Assembly: GCF_004348985.1 (NCBI RefSeq) | Contig: NZ_SMKW01000093.1 | Coordinates: 1-34,475 of the forward strand | Source: Saccharopolyspora elongata | Lineage (GTDB): Bacteria > Actinomycetota > Actinomycetes > Mycobacteriales > Pseudonocardiaceae | Reading direction: 5' to 3' | Length of the DNA: 34,475 nucleotides | Part shown: positions 7,364-16,725 of the stretch, piece by piece | How the letters are laid out: the number at the start of each line of letters is the position of its first letter | Position numbering within the stretch: position 1 is the stretch's first letter | Made by a program: the position numbers and the translations under genes | The notes under the pieces: generated by a model | What the model was told of the DNA's origin: nothing | Database searches by the model: none | The model's input: the letters and a program-made list of their open reading frames with translations, nothing else

Positions 7364-10300
7364 ATGACAACGACCCTGTTCCGCCGCCCAGGGCGGGAGA
7401 AGCCGCCGGAGATGCCGACCGGCGAGCTCGCGTTGGAGGAACCGCCGACGCTGCCGGAAGCCAGCGGCGGCAAGGACATCCTCTCTTCGCTGATGATGAT
7501 CCCGATGATGCTGGGCACCGGCGTGTTCATGCTCATCTACATGGGCAGGATGAACCCGATGCTCGGCCTCGGGATGTTCGGCCTCATGCTGCTCATGGCT
7601 GTCTTCATGGTGTTGATGCAGGTCACCCGCGGGGGTGTGGAGCGCCGTCAGAAGCTGCGCGGCGACCGCAAGGACTACCTCCGCTACCTCGGCCAGGTCC
7701 GTAAGCAGGTCCGCACCGCGGCGTCCAGCCAGCGCGCCGCCCTCGCCTGGCGGCATCCGGATCCTGCGGCGCTGTGGTCGGTCGCGATGACCGGCCGCCT
7801 GTGGGAGCGCCGCGCGGCGCACGTGGACTTCGCCGAGGTGCGGCTCGGCACCGGCTCGCAGCGGCTGGCGCTGAAGATGACGCCCCCGTCCAGCAAGCCC
7901 ATCCAGGATCTTGAGCCCCTCGCGGCCAGATCACTGCGGCGGTTCATCAACGCCTACACCAGCGTCGCCAACCTGCCGACCGCGCTGTTCCTCCGGGGGT
8001 TCTTCAAGATCCGGTTCAGCGGGGACGAAGACGCCATCCGAGGCACCGTACGGTCGATGATCGCCCAGCTCATCACCTTCCATTCGCCAGAAGACCTGAG
8101 GGTGGCGGTGTGCGCGAGCCAGGATCGTGCGTCGCTGTGGGAGTGGGTGAAGTGGCTGCCGCACGCGCAGCACCCGCTGGAGCAGGACGACGCCGGGCAG
8201 GTGCGGCTCCTCGCCGACGGGGTGGACGCACTGACCGACCTGCTCGACGCCGAGCTCGGCGAGCGCGGTCGGTTCGAAGCCGCCGCGTCGCCCAACCGCG
8301 ACGAGCCCTACGTGGTGATCGTGCTGGACGGCGTCTTCGTTCCCGGTGAGTCGCGGCTGGCGGGCACCGGCTACCGCAATTCCATCGTGCTGGATCTCAG
8401 CGATGCCGTCGAAGGCAACGTCGGAACGTCCGCGCTGCGGCTGGACGTGACGAAGGAGCAGGTCGAGATGGTGCGCACCAGCCGCACCGGCAAGGAGATC
8501 CGTACCCGGCTGTGCACCCCGGACCTGCTCAGCCTGCCGCGGTCGGCGGCACTCGCGCGGGTCGTCGCGCCGTATCGCCTCGGCGGCACCACCACCGACG
8601 TCTCCGAGCCGATGCTGGTCAACTTCGAGCTGCCCCGGCTGCTCGGGGTGTCCGACCTGGACGAATGGCACCCGCAGACGATCGCGCGCAACGGCCTGAC
8701 CCGCGACCGGCTGCGCATCCCGATCGGCATCGCGGAGGACGGCACCCCGGTCGAGCTGGACATCAAGGAGTCCGCACAGGGCGGGATGGGCCCGCACGGG
8801 CTGCTCATCGGCGCCACCGGATCCGGCAAGTCCGAACTGCTGCGCACCATGGTGCTCGGCATGGCGATGACCCATTCGTCGGAGACCCTCAACTTCGTCC
8901 TGGTCGACTTCAAGGGCGGTGCCACGTTCCTGGGGCTGGACGGGCTGCCGCACGTGTCGGCGATGATCACGAACCTGGCCGACGAGGCGCCGCTGGTCAC
9001 CCGCATGCAGGACGCCCTGCACGGTGAGCTGGTGCGTCGGCAGGAGCTGCTGCGTTCGGCGGGCAACTACGCCTCGCTGCTGGACTACGAGAAGGCGCGG
9101 CTGTCGGGCACCCCGCTGGACCCGCTGCCGACGTTGTTCGTCATCGTCGACGAGTTCAGCGAGCTGTTGGCGGCCAACCCAGACTTCGCCGAGTTGTTCG
9201 TCATGATCGGCCGGCTGGGCCGCTCACTCGGCGTGCACCTGCTGCTGGCCAGCCAGCGCCTCGACGACGGCCGCATTCACAAGCTGGAAAGCCATTTGTC
9301 GTACCGGATCAGCCTGCGCACGTTCTCCGCGATGGAGAGCCGCTCGGTGATCGGTGTTCCCGACGCCTACCAACTGCCCGCCTCTCCCGGTAATGGATAC
9401 ATCCGCACGGACGTGTCCACGCTGATCCGGTTCAAGGCCGCGTACGTGTCCGGCCAGCACCGTCGGCGCACCCGTGAGGAGCGCCAGGAGGAGGTGCGGC
9501 GCCAGGTCGTCCCGTTCGGCATGGCCAGACTGGCTCGCGACGAACCGCCCGCTCCGCCTCCGCCTGCCCAGGACGACGAGAAGGACAACAACGACACCGG
9601 TGTCGACCGCGCGGCCATCGGCGAATCGGTGCTGGACGTGGCCGTGGAGAAGCTGCTCGAGCACGGCCCGCCGGCGCACCAGGTGTGGCTGCCGCCGCTG
9701 GAGAACCCGCCGGCGCTGGACCACCTGCTGCCGCCGCTGGTGCCGGATCCGGTGCGCGGGCTCGTCGCGCAGAGCTGGCGGGGGTGCGGGCGCCTTGAGG
9801 TTCCGGTCGGCGTGGTCGACAAGCCGTTCGAACAGCTGCGTGACGTGCACCTGGTCGACCTCGCGGGCGCGGGCGGCAACGTCGGTATCGCCGGCGGTCC
9901 GCAGTCGGGCAAGAGCACTTTGCTGCGCACTCTGATCACCGCGCTCGCGCTCACCCACTCGCCGTCCGAAGTTCAGTTCTACTGCCTGGACTTCGGCGGC
10001 GGGACGCTCTCCGCCCTCGAGCGACTGCCGCATGTCGGCGGTATCGCCAGCCGGATGCAGGAGGAGCAGGTCGCCCGCACGATCGCCGAGGTGCAGACGA
10101 TGCTGACCCACCGCGAGCGGCTGTTCACCGAACATCGGGTGGAAGGCATGGCGTCGTATCGTGCGCGGCGTGCCGCCGGGGAGTTCGCCGACGAGCCGCA
10201 CGGCGACGTGTTCCTGGTCGTGGACGGCTGGGGCTCGCTGCGAACCGACTACGAACAGCACGACATGACGCTGCGGCAGCTCGCCCAGCGCGGGCTGGCC

Positions 10301-11350
10301 TACGGCGTGCACCTGATGATCACCGCGAACCGCTGGTCGGACGTGCACAGCGCGTTGCGCGACCAGCTCGGCACCCGGTTGGAGCTGCGGCTCGGTGACT
10401 CCATCGACTCCATGATCAACATGCGGGCGGCCGCGTTGGTGCCGCAGATTCCCGGCCGCGGACTGACGGCCGACCAGCGGCACTTCCTCGGTGGCGTGCC
10501 GCGCATCGACGGAATGCCCGCCACCGAAGGCCTGTCGGAGGCGACCCGCGACCTGGTGCAGGCGATCCGGGAGACGTGGCGCGGTCCCGCCGCGCCTGCC
10601 GTGCGGATGCTGCCTTCGGTGCTCCCCGCCGAGGAGCTGCCAGACACGGAGCCGGGGCCGCGTGTCCCGCTCGGCTCCGGGGAGCTCGACCTGCAGCCGG
10701 TGTGGCACGACTTCCGCACCAATCCGCACCTCACGGTCGTCGGCGACACCGGCAGCGGGAAGACGGCGGCTCTACGGCTCATCGCGCAGGCCGTCACGCG
10801 CGTCAACAGCCCGGACGATATTCGCATCGTGGTGATCGACCCGCGGCGGACGCTGGTGGAGTCGGTGCCGGAGGAGTACCGCGAAGGGATTGCCGTGGCC
10901 AAGCAGGCCGCCGAGGAGCTCGCCCAGAACCTCGCGGCGCGGTTGCGGGAACGGATTCCCGGCGCCGACATCACCCCCGCTCAGCTGCGCAAGCGGGACT
11001 GGTGGAGCGGCCCGGAGTACTTCGTCCTCGTCGACGACTACGACCTGCTGACGAGCGGCATGGGCGGGCCGCTGGACCCGATGGTGGAGCTGATCCCGCA
11101 GGCCGGCGACATCGGCCTGCACCTGGTCGTCTCTCGCGCGGCGGCCGGCGCCGGGCGCACCAGCATGGAGTCCTGCATCCGGCGCATGCAGGAGTCCAAC
11201 ACCCCGGAGCTGACGCTGTCCATGCCGCCAGGGGAGATGCCGCTGCTCAACGGCTCGCGGGGACGGTCGTTGCCGCCGGGACGCGCGGTGCTGGCCACCC
11301 GCCGGGAGGGCATCGGGCTGCAGATCGGCTGGACGGAGGCCCCGGAATGA
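7364..11350 (+). CDS. eccC: Type VII secretion FtsK/SpoIIIE ATPase EccC (EccCa-EccCb fused)
   Basis: The motor of an ESX-type secretion system. The 1328-residue protein has two membrane helices near residues 40-60 and 65-86, then three tandem FtsK-like ATPase domains. Walker A motifs are GATGSGKSE at 483, GGPQSGKST at 844 and GDTGSGKTA at 1127. Walker B-like strands are LFVIVDEFSELL (domain 1, with the catalytic Glu), VFLVVDGW and YFVLVDDYDLL; weak Glu positions in domains 2 and 3 are usual in the family. ATG 7364 has GAGGAG about 10 bases upstream and starts MTTTLFRRPGREKPP, like other EccCs; an upstream start at 7325 has no such site. The stop overlaps the mycosin start by 4 bases. No eccB, eccD, eccE or esx (WXG100) genes are adjacent. 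Confidence 0.92.
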   Translation: MTTTLFRRPGREKPPEMPTGELALEEPPTLPEASGGKDILSSLMMIPMMLGTGVFMLIYMGRMNPMLGLGMFGLMLLMAVFMVLMQVTRGGVERRQKLRGDRKDYLRYLGQVRKQVRTAASSQRAALAWRHPDPAALWSVAMTGRLWERRAAHVDFAEVRLGTGSQRLALKMTPPSSKPIQDLEPLAARSLRRFINAYTSVANLPTALFLRGFFKIRFSGDEDAIRGTVRSMIAQLITFHSPEDLRVAVCASQDRASLWEWVKWLPHAQHPLEQDDAGQVRLLADGVDALTDLLDAELGERGRFEAAASPNRDEPYVVIVLDGVFVPGESRLAGTGYRNSIVLDLSDAVEGNVGTSALRLDVTKEQVEMVRTSRTGKEIRTRLCTPDLLSLPRSAALARVVAPYRLGGTTTDVSEPMLVNFELPRLLGVSDLDEWHPQTIARNGLTRDRLRIPIGIAEDGTPVELDIKESAQGGMGPHGLLIGATGSGKSELLRTMVLGMAMTHSSETLNFVLVDFKGGATFLGLDGLPHVSAMITNLADEAPLVTRMQDALHGELVRRQELLRSAGNYASLLDYEKARLSGTPLDPLPTLFVIVDEFSELLAANPDFAELFVMIGRLGRSLGVHLLLASQRLDDGRIHKLESHLSYRISLRTFSAMESRSVIGVPDAYQLPASPGNGYIRTDVSTLIRFKAAYVSGQHRRRTREERQEEVRRQVVPFGMARLARDEPPAPPPPAQDDEKDNNDTGVDRAAIGESVLDVAVEKLLEHGPPAHQVWLPPLENPPALDHLLPPLVPDPVRGLVAQSWRGCGRLEVPVGVVDKPFEQLRDVHLVDLAGAGGNVGIAGGPQSGKSTLLRTLITALALTHSPSEVQFYCLDFGGGTLSALERLPHVGGIASRMQEEQVARTIAEVQTMLTHRERLFTEHRVEGMASYRARRAAGEFADEPHGDVFLVVDGWGSLRTDYEQHDMTLRQLAQRGLAYGVHLMITANRWSDVHSALRDQLGTRLELRLGDSIDSMINMRAAALVPQIPGRGLTADQRHFLGGVPRIDGMPATEGLSEATRDLVQAIRETWRGPAAPAVRMLPSVLPAEELPDTEPGPRVPLGSGELDLQPVWHDFRTNPHLTVVGDTGSGKTAALRLIAQAVTRVNSPDDIRIVVIDPRRTLVESVPEEYREGIAVAKQAAEELAQNLAARLRERIPGADITPAQLRKRDWWSGPEYFVLVDDYDLLTSGMGGPLDPMVELIPQAGDIGLHLVVSRAAAGAGRTSMESCIRRMQESNTPELTLSMPPGEMPLLNGSRGRSLPPGRAVLATRREGIGLQIGWTEAPE

Positions 11351-12477
11351 GACGAGTACTGGCCGTCGCCGCAGCGGCGCTGTTCGCGGTGTCGGCAGCT
11401 CCGGTGGCGTTCGCGCAAGGACCGACCGGGCAGTGCACGCCACCGGCGGAAACGACCATTGAGCGCGCGTCGTGGGCCCAGGAGCGAATGGCTGCGGACC
11501 GAGTGTGGCCGCTGACCAAGGGCTCGGTCACCGTCGCCGTGGTCGACACGGGTGTGAGCGCGGCCGCTCCGACTTTGAGCGGCGCCGTCGAGCGCGGGAC
11601 GGACCTGCACGGCGGGCTCGGCAACGGCGACTGCTTCGGGCGGGGCACGTTCATCGCGGGCTTGATCGCGGCGCGGCAGGGCCGCGGTCCGTTCGTCGGG
11701 ATCGCGCCAGGGACGTCCATCTACCCGGTGCGGGTCAGCGACGACCCGCCCAAGATCCAGGACCACGCCGCGCTGTCCCGGGAAATCGCGGCCGGGATCC
11801 GGTCCTCGGTCGACGCCGGTGCCCGGGTGGTCGCCGTGGGGCTGGTGTCCACCATCGGCACCGACGAGTTGAAGGCCGCCGTGGAGTACGCGACGAGCCG
11901 GGACGTGGTCGTGCTCGCGGCGGCCGCGGTGCCCAAGAAGGGACAGCTCGCGTTCCCGGCCCGCTATCCCGACGTGGTCGCCGTGGCGCCGGTGGCTGCG
12001 GAGGGTCCGCTGACCGAGCTGTCCTACGGAGCGGCCCCCGACGTGGCAGCGCCCGCGAACGACCTGGTGGGCATCGCCCCAGCAGGTGCGGGTAACCGCG
12101 TTGGCTCCGGTATCGAGCTGGCCGTTGGCTACGCCGCGGGCGCCGTCGCCCTGGTCCGCAGCTATCACCGGACGCTGTCCGCGGCGCAGGTCGTGGACCG
12201 CCTGCAGAAGACCGCGGACCAACCCGCCGGCCGCTTGCCGAACGAGTACATCGGCTACGGCGTGGTCGACCCGTTCGCCGCGGTCACCACCATCCTCGAT
12301 ACCGACCCCCCGGTGCAGGCGGTCGCCGAACGACTCTCGGTCCCCCTGCCCGAGCCGCCCGACCCGGAACCGGGCAACCGGGCGTTGTGGTTCGCCGGCC
12401 TGGCCGGCGCCGTAGCCCTGCTCATCGCCGGTCCGGCCATCGTCGCCACCAGAGAAAAGCGACGACGGGAGAGCTGA
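11347..12477 (+). CDS. mycP: Mycosin-like subtilase, catalytically degenerate (pseudoprotease)
   Basis: A 376-residue membrane-anchored subtilisin-fold protein of the mycosin family, normally the periplasmic cap of type VII secretion complexes. It has a signal peptide (LAVAAAALFAVSAAPVAFA), a peptidase S8 domain, a Pro-rich linker and a C-terminal helix (WFAGLAGAVALLIAGPAIVA) followed by KRRRES. D67 (VAVVDTGVS) is kept. The His motif DCxGHGT reads DCFGRGT (R99), and GTSxAxP reads GIELAVG (E257 for Ser). The AAGN oxyanion segment is AAAVPKK. The structural Cys pair (C30, C96) remains. Two of three catalytic residues are gone, so protease activity is not expected. It starts inside the eccC stop (ATGA), indicating one operon. 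Confidence 0.9.
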   Translation: MRRVLAVAAAALFAVSAAPVAFAQGPTGQCTPPAETTIERASWAQERMAADRVWPLTKGSVTVAVVDTGVSAAAPTLSGAVERGTDLHGGLGNGDCFGRGTFIAGLIAARQGRGPFVGIAPGTSIYPVRVSDDPPKIQDHAALSREIAAGIRSSVDAGARVVAVGLVSTIGTDELKAAVEYATSRDVVVLAAAAVPKKGQLAFPARYPDVVAVAPVAAEGPLTELSYGAAPDVAAPANDLVGIAPAGAGNRVGSGIELAVGYAAGAVALVRSYHRTLSAAQVVDRLQKTADQPAGRLPNEYIGYGVVDPFAAVTTILDTDPPVQAVAERLSVPLPEPPDPEPGNRALWFAGLAGAVALLIAGPAIVATREKRRRES

Positions 12478-12869
12478 CGGCTGCCCGCAGGCACTATGGA
12501 GACATCTTGCCCGCGGTTCAGCGAATTCCTACCGGTGAACTGAGAGCATCCGGTGTACGTGCAGTAAAGAGAAACCGCCGACAAGGTTTGCTGGAGGAGG
12601 GCTTGGCGGCGGTGGACGGGTAGCCGCTGTTGGGGCGTTACGGCACCGCAAAGGCTCGCGTCCCCAATGACCGGCAGAACCCCGAGAACGCGAAAGATCA
12701 CCCGGCAGAACGACCCAGCTAGGCACAACGGGCATCCATCTTGCCCGTTGAGGCAGAGTGCGCGTCCAGGACACCTATCGAGCTTGACTCCGCTGTACGG
12801 CACAGCTGAATCTTTGCTGTGTAACCCATGTGGAGCATGGCACGGCAAGTGTCGAGCAAGGAGCGGGTC
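12478..12869. other. Intergenic region before LAL regulator
   Basis: About 390 bases without a credible gene. It holds the hairpin at 12726-12750 and a TTGACT at 12784 that could be a -35 element, with a poor -10 (TGAATC) 17 bases on. The short open frames on both strands have no ribosome site or recognisable content. Confidence 0.35.
12726..12750. terminator. Hairpin downstream of eccC-mycP
   Basis: CAACGGGC (12726-12733) and GCCCGTTG (12743-12750) form a perfect 8-base stem around a 9-base loop. There is no T-run. It lies 250 bases after the mycosin stop and about 35 bases before a possible promoter of the LAL gene, so it could be a terminator or an operator. Confidence 0.4.
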
Positions 12870-15758
12870 GTGGAGTCTCTCGCTGACGGCGCTGTCCTGG
12901 TCGACCGCGACAACGAAGTGCGGCGTCTCAAGGACGCAGTCCGCCACGTCGTACAGGGACGCGGCGCAGCGGTGTGGATCGACGGTGAGCCGGGCATTGG
13001 CAAGTCGGCGCTGCTGGCAGCCGGGCTGGACGGCGTCGAAGGACTCGGCTGCCAGGTGTTCCGGGCAGCCGCCGACGAGTTCGCGCGCCGTTGCCCGCTG
13101 CGCGTCATGCTCGAATGCCTTGGTATCACGCCGAATTCGCCTGATCCGGACCGGCGGGCCATCAGCGATCTGCTGTCCAGTGCCGCCGCCGACCCGTCAA
13201 CGGTTGCCGCCGACCGGTTGTTGGTGCTCATCGAGGGCATGTGCACGACTGCACCGGTAGTACTGGTGATCGACGACATCCAGTGGGCCGACGCGGCCAG
13301 CCTCCTCGTCTGGCACCGACTGGGCCGGATGATCGAGCGCCTGCCGTTGTTGCTGATCGCCGCCTGCGGCCCTGCCCCGCACCGGCCCGATCTGGCACTG
13401 CTTCGTCGTGACAGGACCGCCTCGGTCATCACGCTGAGCCCCCTCGGTGAAGCGTCGACGGCAGAACTCGCCGGGCAGTTGCTCGACGCCGACTCGGTAG
13501 GGCCGACGCTGCGACAGGTTCTGCGGGGTGCGGCCGGAAACCCCTGTTATGTTCACCAAATCGTCAATTCTTTGCAACGTGATGGTTACCTCACCCGTTC
13601 GGCGGTGAACGCCGTCGAGCTGACCTCCGAATTGGCGAGGATGCCCGAATCGTTGACGACGGCCATTTCGGCTCGGCTGCGCCACGCCGACGACACCACG
13701 TGGGAAGTGTTGCGGATGGCGGCGCTTCTCGGCCCAGCGTTCTCGGTCACCGATCTGAGCGCGGTGTGCGGCCGCTCGGTGGCCGACTTGGCCGGAGTCG
13801 CCGAACAAGCCATCGCCTCCGGCATCCTGGTGGAATCCGGTGCCCGACTGGAATTCCGGCACACCGTGGTCCGGCAGGCACTGTATGAAGGCATCCCGAC
13901 CCCGCTTCGACTCGCACTGCACAACCAGGCGGCCCGCGCACTGGGCCCAACCGGCGCCCGGATCGAGTACGTTGCCGGGCACCTGCTCGCTGCTCTCCCC
14001 GGCGAGACCGCCGTCGGCCTCGACGACTGGGGCGTCGACTGGCTCGTGCAACATGCCCGCAAGCTGGCCCACCGTGCCTCGGAACTGGCGGTCGACCTGC
14101 TCACCTCCGCTTCAGACGCACTGGATCCTGACGACCCGCGCCGCGAACCGTTGCGGATCAGGTTGGCGGAGGCGCTGCTGCTGCTCGGCCGCACGGAGGA
14201 AGCCGAGGAACTGGCCGAAGCAATCCTGGCCGACACCCGAGACCCCGAAATCACTGCCGAGATGAGTTGGCTCCTCGCGTGGTCGCTGACCATGTGGGGC
14301 AGGCTCGACAAGGCCCGGATCGTGATCGAAAACGCCATCGGCGGCGGAAAGCCAAGCCATGCCGGAAAGGCCGGTAGAAAATCCAATACGGATAGTCGCT
14401 GGATCGCTCGCCTGCACGGACTGCTCGCCAGAATCACGCTTCCCATCGGCCAGGTCGAGATCGCGGAGGCGGCAGCACGACGGGCGCTCGACGCGGGACG
14501 GGAGGTCGGCGACCGGTTCGCGACCGGTTTGGCACTACACGCGACCGGGGTGATTTCCGCCCAACGATGGGATCTGGCCGGGGCGGCTGCCGAATTCGAT
14601 CGCGCACTGTCCGAGTTGGGCAACGATCCCGAGTGCACCGATCAACGGCTGCTGATCCTGGCCGACCTGCGCGGCGTGCTCTTCGAACTCGGCAAGGTCG
14701 ACAAGGCCGAGCAAACCGTGCGGGAAATGCAGGCCATCGTGCAACGTTATGGGACGTCGCCCAGGCGCGGCGCGGCGCGGCTCTGTGCTGCCGAGCATTT
14801 CCATGCCACCGGCAGGTGGGACGAAGCGGTCGCCGAACTGGAATCGGCGATGGAGTGCTACGACCGGATGGCCGCCACGCACCAATCGCGACTGCGTTGC
14901 CTGGCAGCGGCCATCGCAAGTCACCGCGACCAACGCGACACTGTGGAAGAACATCTTGCCGCGGTGTCCGAAAGCCCGGACCTCCGCACGGAGTTCGCGC
15001 TGCTGGCGCAATCGGCGTGGTACGAAAGGGACGGTCGTCAAGATGATGCCGCGGCAGCTCTGGGCGCTGCGCTGGCCCGCGACGAGCACCCGGGTACCCG
15101 GCACACCTTGCTTCCGCTGCTGGTCCGACTTGCGCTGGCCCGCGACGACCGCGACACCGCAGTACGGGCTACGGAGGCCTGCGAAGCCGATGCCGCCTGC
15201 GGGTCAGCGCCGGCCATCGCGGCGGCAGCCCGACATTGCCGAGGGCTGCTGGAGGGCGATCCGGCGTTGATCGACGCCGTCGTCGAGGCTTACCGGCGGT
15301 TGGAGCAACCTCTGAAACGCGCTCAGGCGCTGGAAGATTCCGCCGTCCTGCACGCCAGACGCGGCGATCTCGGCGCTGCCCGCGGCGCATACGTTGAGGC
15401 GATCCGCATCTACACCGACCTGGGCGCCAAGTGGGACCTGCTGCGCGCAGACTCCCGGCTGCGCCCGTACGGCATGCGTCGACTGCGCGCACGCCGCCGA
15501 AGTGCGACCACCGGGTGGGAAGCCCTGACGCCAACCGAGCTCAGGGTTGCAAGACTCGTCGCGGCAGGCCACGCCAATGCGGACATCGCGGCGATTCTCT
15601 TCGCGTCCAGGCGAACCATTGAGGTGCACGTTTCGCGCATCCTGGCCAAGCTCGGGGCGCGCTCTCGGGTCGAGATCGCCATCGAAGCCGCCCGGCAGCC
15701 GAGCCTCGACCAACACGTTCCACTGCCAGTGCCCCAAGAAGACCGCCTCTGCGGCTGA
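12870..15758 (+). CDS. LuxR-family transcriptional regulator, LAL type (AAA + HTH)
   Basis: A large ATP-binding LuxR regulator, probably a pathway-level activator. From GTG 12870 it has 962 residues: Walker A GEPGIGKS at 39-46, Walker B-like VLVIDDIQWAD near 130-140, a long TPR-like helical middle (repeated EAEELAEAIL, AEAAARRALDAGREVGDRFA and similar), and a C-terminal LuxR HTH (LTPTELRVARLVAAGHANAD, then RTIEVHVSRILAKLGARSR) at about 885-943. AAGGAG sits six bases before GTG 12870. The upstream ATG 12828 has no ribosome site, so the shorter form is preferred. LAL proteins commonly control secondary-metabolite clusters; the targets here are not known. A strong hairpin follows the stop. Confidence 0.88.
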   Translation: MESLADGAVLVDRDNEVRRLKDAVRHVVQGRGAAVWIDGEPGIGKSALLAAGLDGVEGLGCQVFRAAADEFARRCPLRVMLECLGITPNSPDPDRRAISDLLSSAAADPSTVAADRLLVLIEGMCTTAPVVLVIDDIQWADAASLLVWHRLGRMIERLPLLLIAACGPAPHRPDLALLRRDRTASVITLSPLGEASTAELAGQLLDADSVGPTLRQVLRGAAGNPCYVHQIVNSLQRDGYLTRSAVNAVELTSELARMPESLTTAISARLRHADDTTWEVLRMAALLGPAFSVTDLSAVCGRSVADLAGVAEQAIASGILVESGARLEFRHTVVRQALYEGIPTPLRLALHNQAARALGPTGARIEYVAGHLLAALPGETAVGLDDWGVDWLVQHARKLAHRASELAVDLLTSASDALDPDDPRREPLRIRLAEALLLLGRTEEAEELAEAILADTRDPEITAEMSWLLAWSLTMWGRLDKARIVIENAIGGGKPSHAGKAGRKSNTDSRWIARLHGLLARITLPIGQVEIAEAAARRALDAGREVGDRFATGLALHATGVISAQRWDLAGAAAEFDRALSELGNDPECTDQRLLILADLRGVLFELGKVDKAEQTVREMQAIVQRYGTSPRRGAARLCAAEHFHATGRWDEAVAELESAMECYDRMAATHQSRLRCLAAAIASHRDQRDTVEEHLAAVSESPDLRTEFALLAQSAWYERDGRQDDAAAALGAALARDEHPGTRHTLLPLLVRLALARDDRDTAVRATEACEADAACGSAPAIAAAARHCRGLLEGDPALIDAVVEAYRRLEQPLKRAQALEDSAVLHARRGDLGAARGAYVEAIRIYTDLGAKWDLLRADSRLRPYGMRRLRARRRSATTGWEALTPTELRVARLVAAGHANADIAAILFASRRTIEVHVSRILAKLGARSRVEIAIEAARQPSLDQHVPLPVPQEDRLCG

Positions 15759-15794
15759 ATCAACCCCCACGCTCCACCCAAAGGCATTGCAGGT

Positions 15795-15833
15795 GAGGGC
15801 GCCGTGACCAACTTGCTTGGGCACGGCGCCCTC
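15795..15833 (+). terminator. Strong terminator hairpin after LAL regulator
   Basis: GAGGGCGCCGTG (15795-15806) pairs perfectly with CACGGCGCCCTC (15822-15833), a 12-base stem. The 15-base loop can itself pair (CCAA/TTGG). It lies 36 bases after the regulator stop and has no T-tract, as is usual in high-GC hosts. Confidence 0.75.
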
Positions 15834-16055
15834 GCTCGTCATGACCATCACGTTCGTGTCACGGATCCTGCGGAAGTTCTTCTGGTTGCCCTTATCTACC
15901 CAATTTGACGGTGTACGTGAGTTCACTGATTTTCCGGCTCACTAGAAGAGGAAACCTGGTCGTACAAGCAAGTGATCGAGCACAACCGCGGTACGTCACA
16001 GCGCCGCCGACGGGTCGCGCGGACAGCTCGCAGAATTGGACCGGGAGTGGTCATC

Positions 16056-16631
16056 ATGGTGAATTCCATCGCCTCACGCCGGGAGGACGAGGCACGCGCC
16101 AGCGAGTCGTACGGCCCCGCTCCCGACCCGCAATCCGTGGTCAATCAGCTCTACGGCGACTATTTCGCGGCTCTGCAGCTCTACGTCAGCCGGATTATCT
16201 CCGATCCGTACCAGGCCGAGGACATCGTCCAGGAGACGATGGTGCGTGCCTGGCGGCACGCCGACGCGCTCAGCCGTCCCGAACTCGGTTCGGCCTGGGG
16301 CTGGCTGAAAAAGGTGGCGCGTAACATCGCCATCGACAAGATCCGTGCTCGCCGGGCACGTCCCGACGAGGTCGAGGAGTCCGCGGGCATCGGAGTCGGC
16401 ATTCTGGGAGACCACTCGGACGACGTGCTCACATCGATGTCGGTGGCCAATGTGCTGCTAGAGCTCATCCCGGAACACCGCAGCGTGCTCTACGAAGTGT
16501 ACTTCGCCGACCGGACTGCGGCCGGCGCAGCCGACGTCCTCGGAATTCCCGTAGGCACGGTCAAATCCCGCCTGCACTACGCACTCCGCAAGCTGAAGAC
16601 ATCGTTGGAGCCAACCGAACTCGCAGCATGA
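16056..16631 (+). CDS. ECF-type RNA polymerase sigma factor
   Basis: A 191-residue sigma-70 family ECF factor. Region 2 is LYGDYFAALQLYVSRIISDP, then YQAEDIVQETMVRAWRH, with the -10 recognition helix around WLKKVARNIAIDKIRARRAR. Region 4 is LIPEHRSVLYEVYFADRTAA, then ADVLGIPVGTVKSRLHYALR, an HTH for the -35 element. ATG 16056 has GGGAG eight bases upstream and starts MVNSIASRRE; in-frame codons back to 15972 have no ribosome site. No anti-sigma gene follows, although the SigE/SigL-like group is often paired with one. It could govern neighbouring genes, but no matching promoter pair was identified with confidence. Confidence 0.85.
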   Translation: MVNSIASRREDEARASESYGPAPDPQSVVNQLYGDYFAALQLYVSRIISDPYQAEDIVQETMVRAWRHADALSRPELGSAWGWLKKVARNIAIDKIRARRARPDEVEESAGIGVGILGDHSDDVLTSMSVANVLLELIPEHRSVLYEVYFADRTAAGAADVLGIPVGTVKSRLHYALRKLKTSLEPTELAA

Positions 16632-16678
16632 GCCCAGCGGGGGCGTGCTGGGTCCTATAGAGGCTTTTTCCAAACTCG

Positions 16679-16725
16679 TCTTGCGTGGCGGTGCGGGTCG
16701 GAACCTCAGACGCCATCTGGTCTCC
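16679..16725. repeat. Dispersed repeat, copy B
   Basis: The partner of the copy at 5246-5293. This copy begins 48 bases after the sigma factor stop and ends where the remains of the O-methyltransferase gene begin, so the repeat may mark a recombination or insertion point. Confidence 0.4.

Noticed and set aside
9224..10729. 501-codon minus-strand frame opposite eccC
   Set aside because: Lies wholly within the ATPase domains of EccC; typical high-GC antisense frame.
15951..16030. ECF-type autoregulated promoter (GGAAAC) before the sigma factor
   Set aside because: A GGAAACC is present near 15951, but no matching -10 element at the correct distance could be supported.
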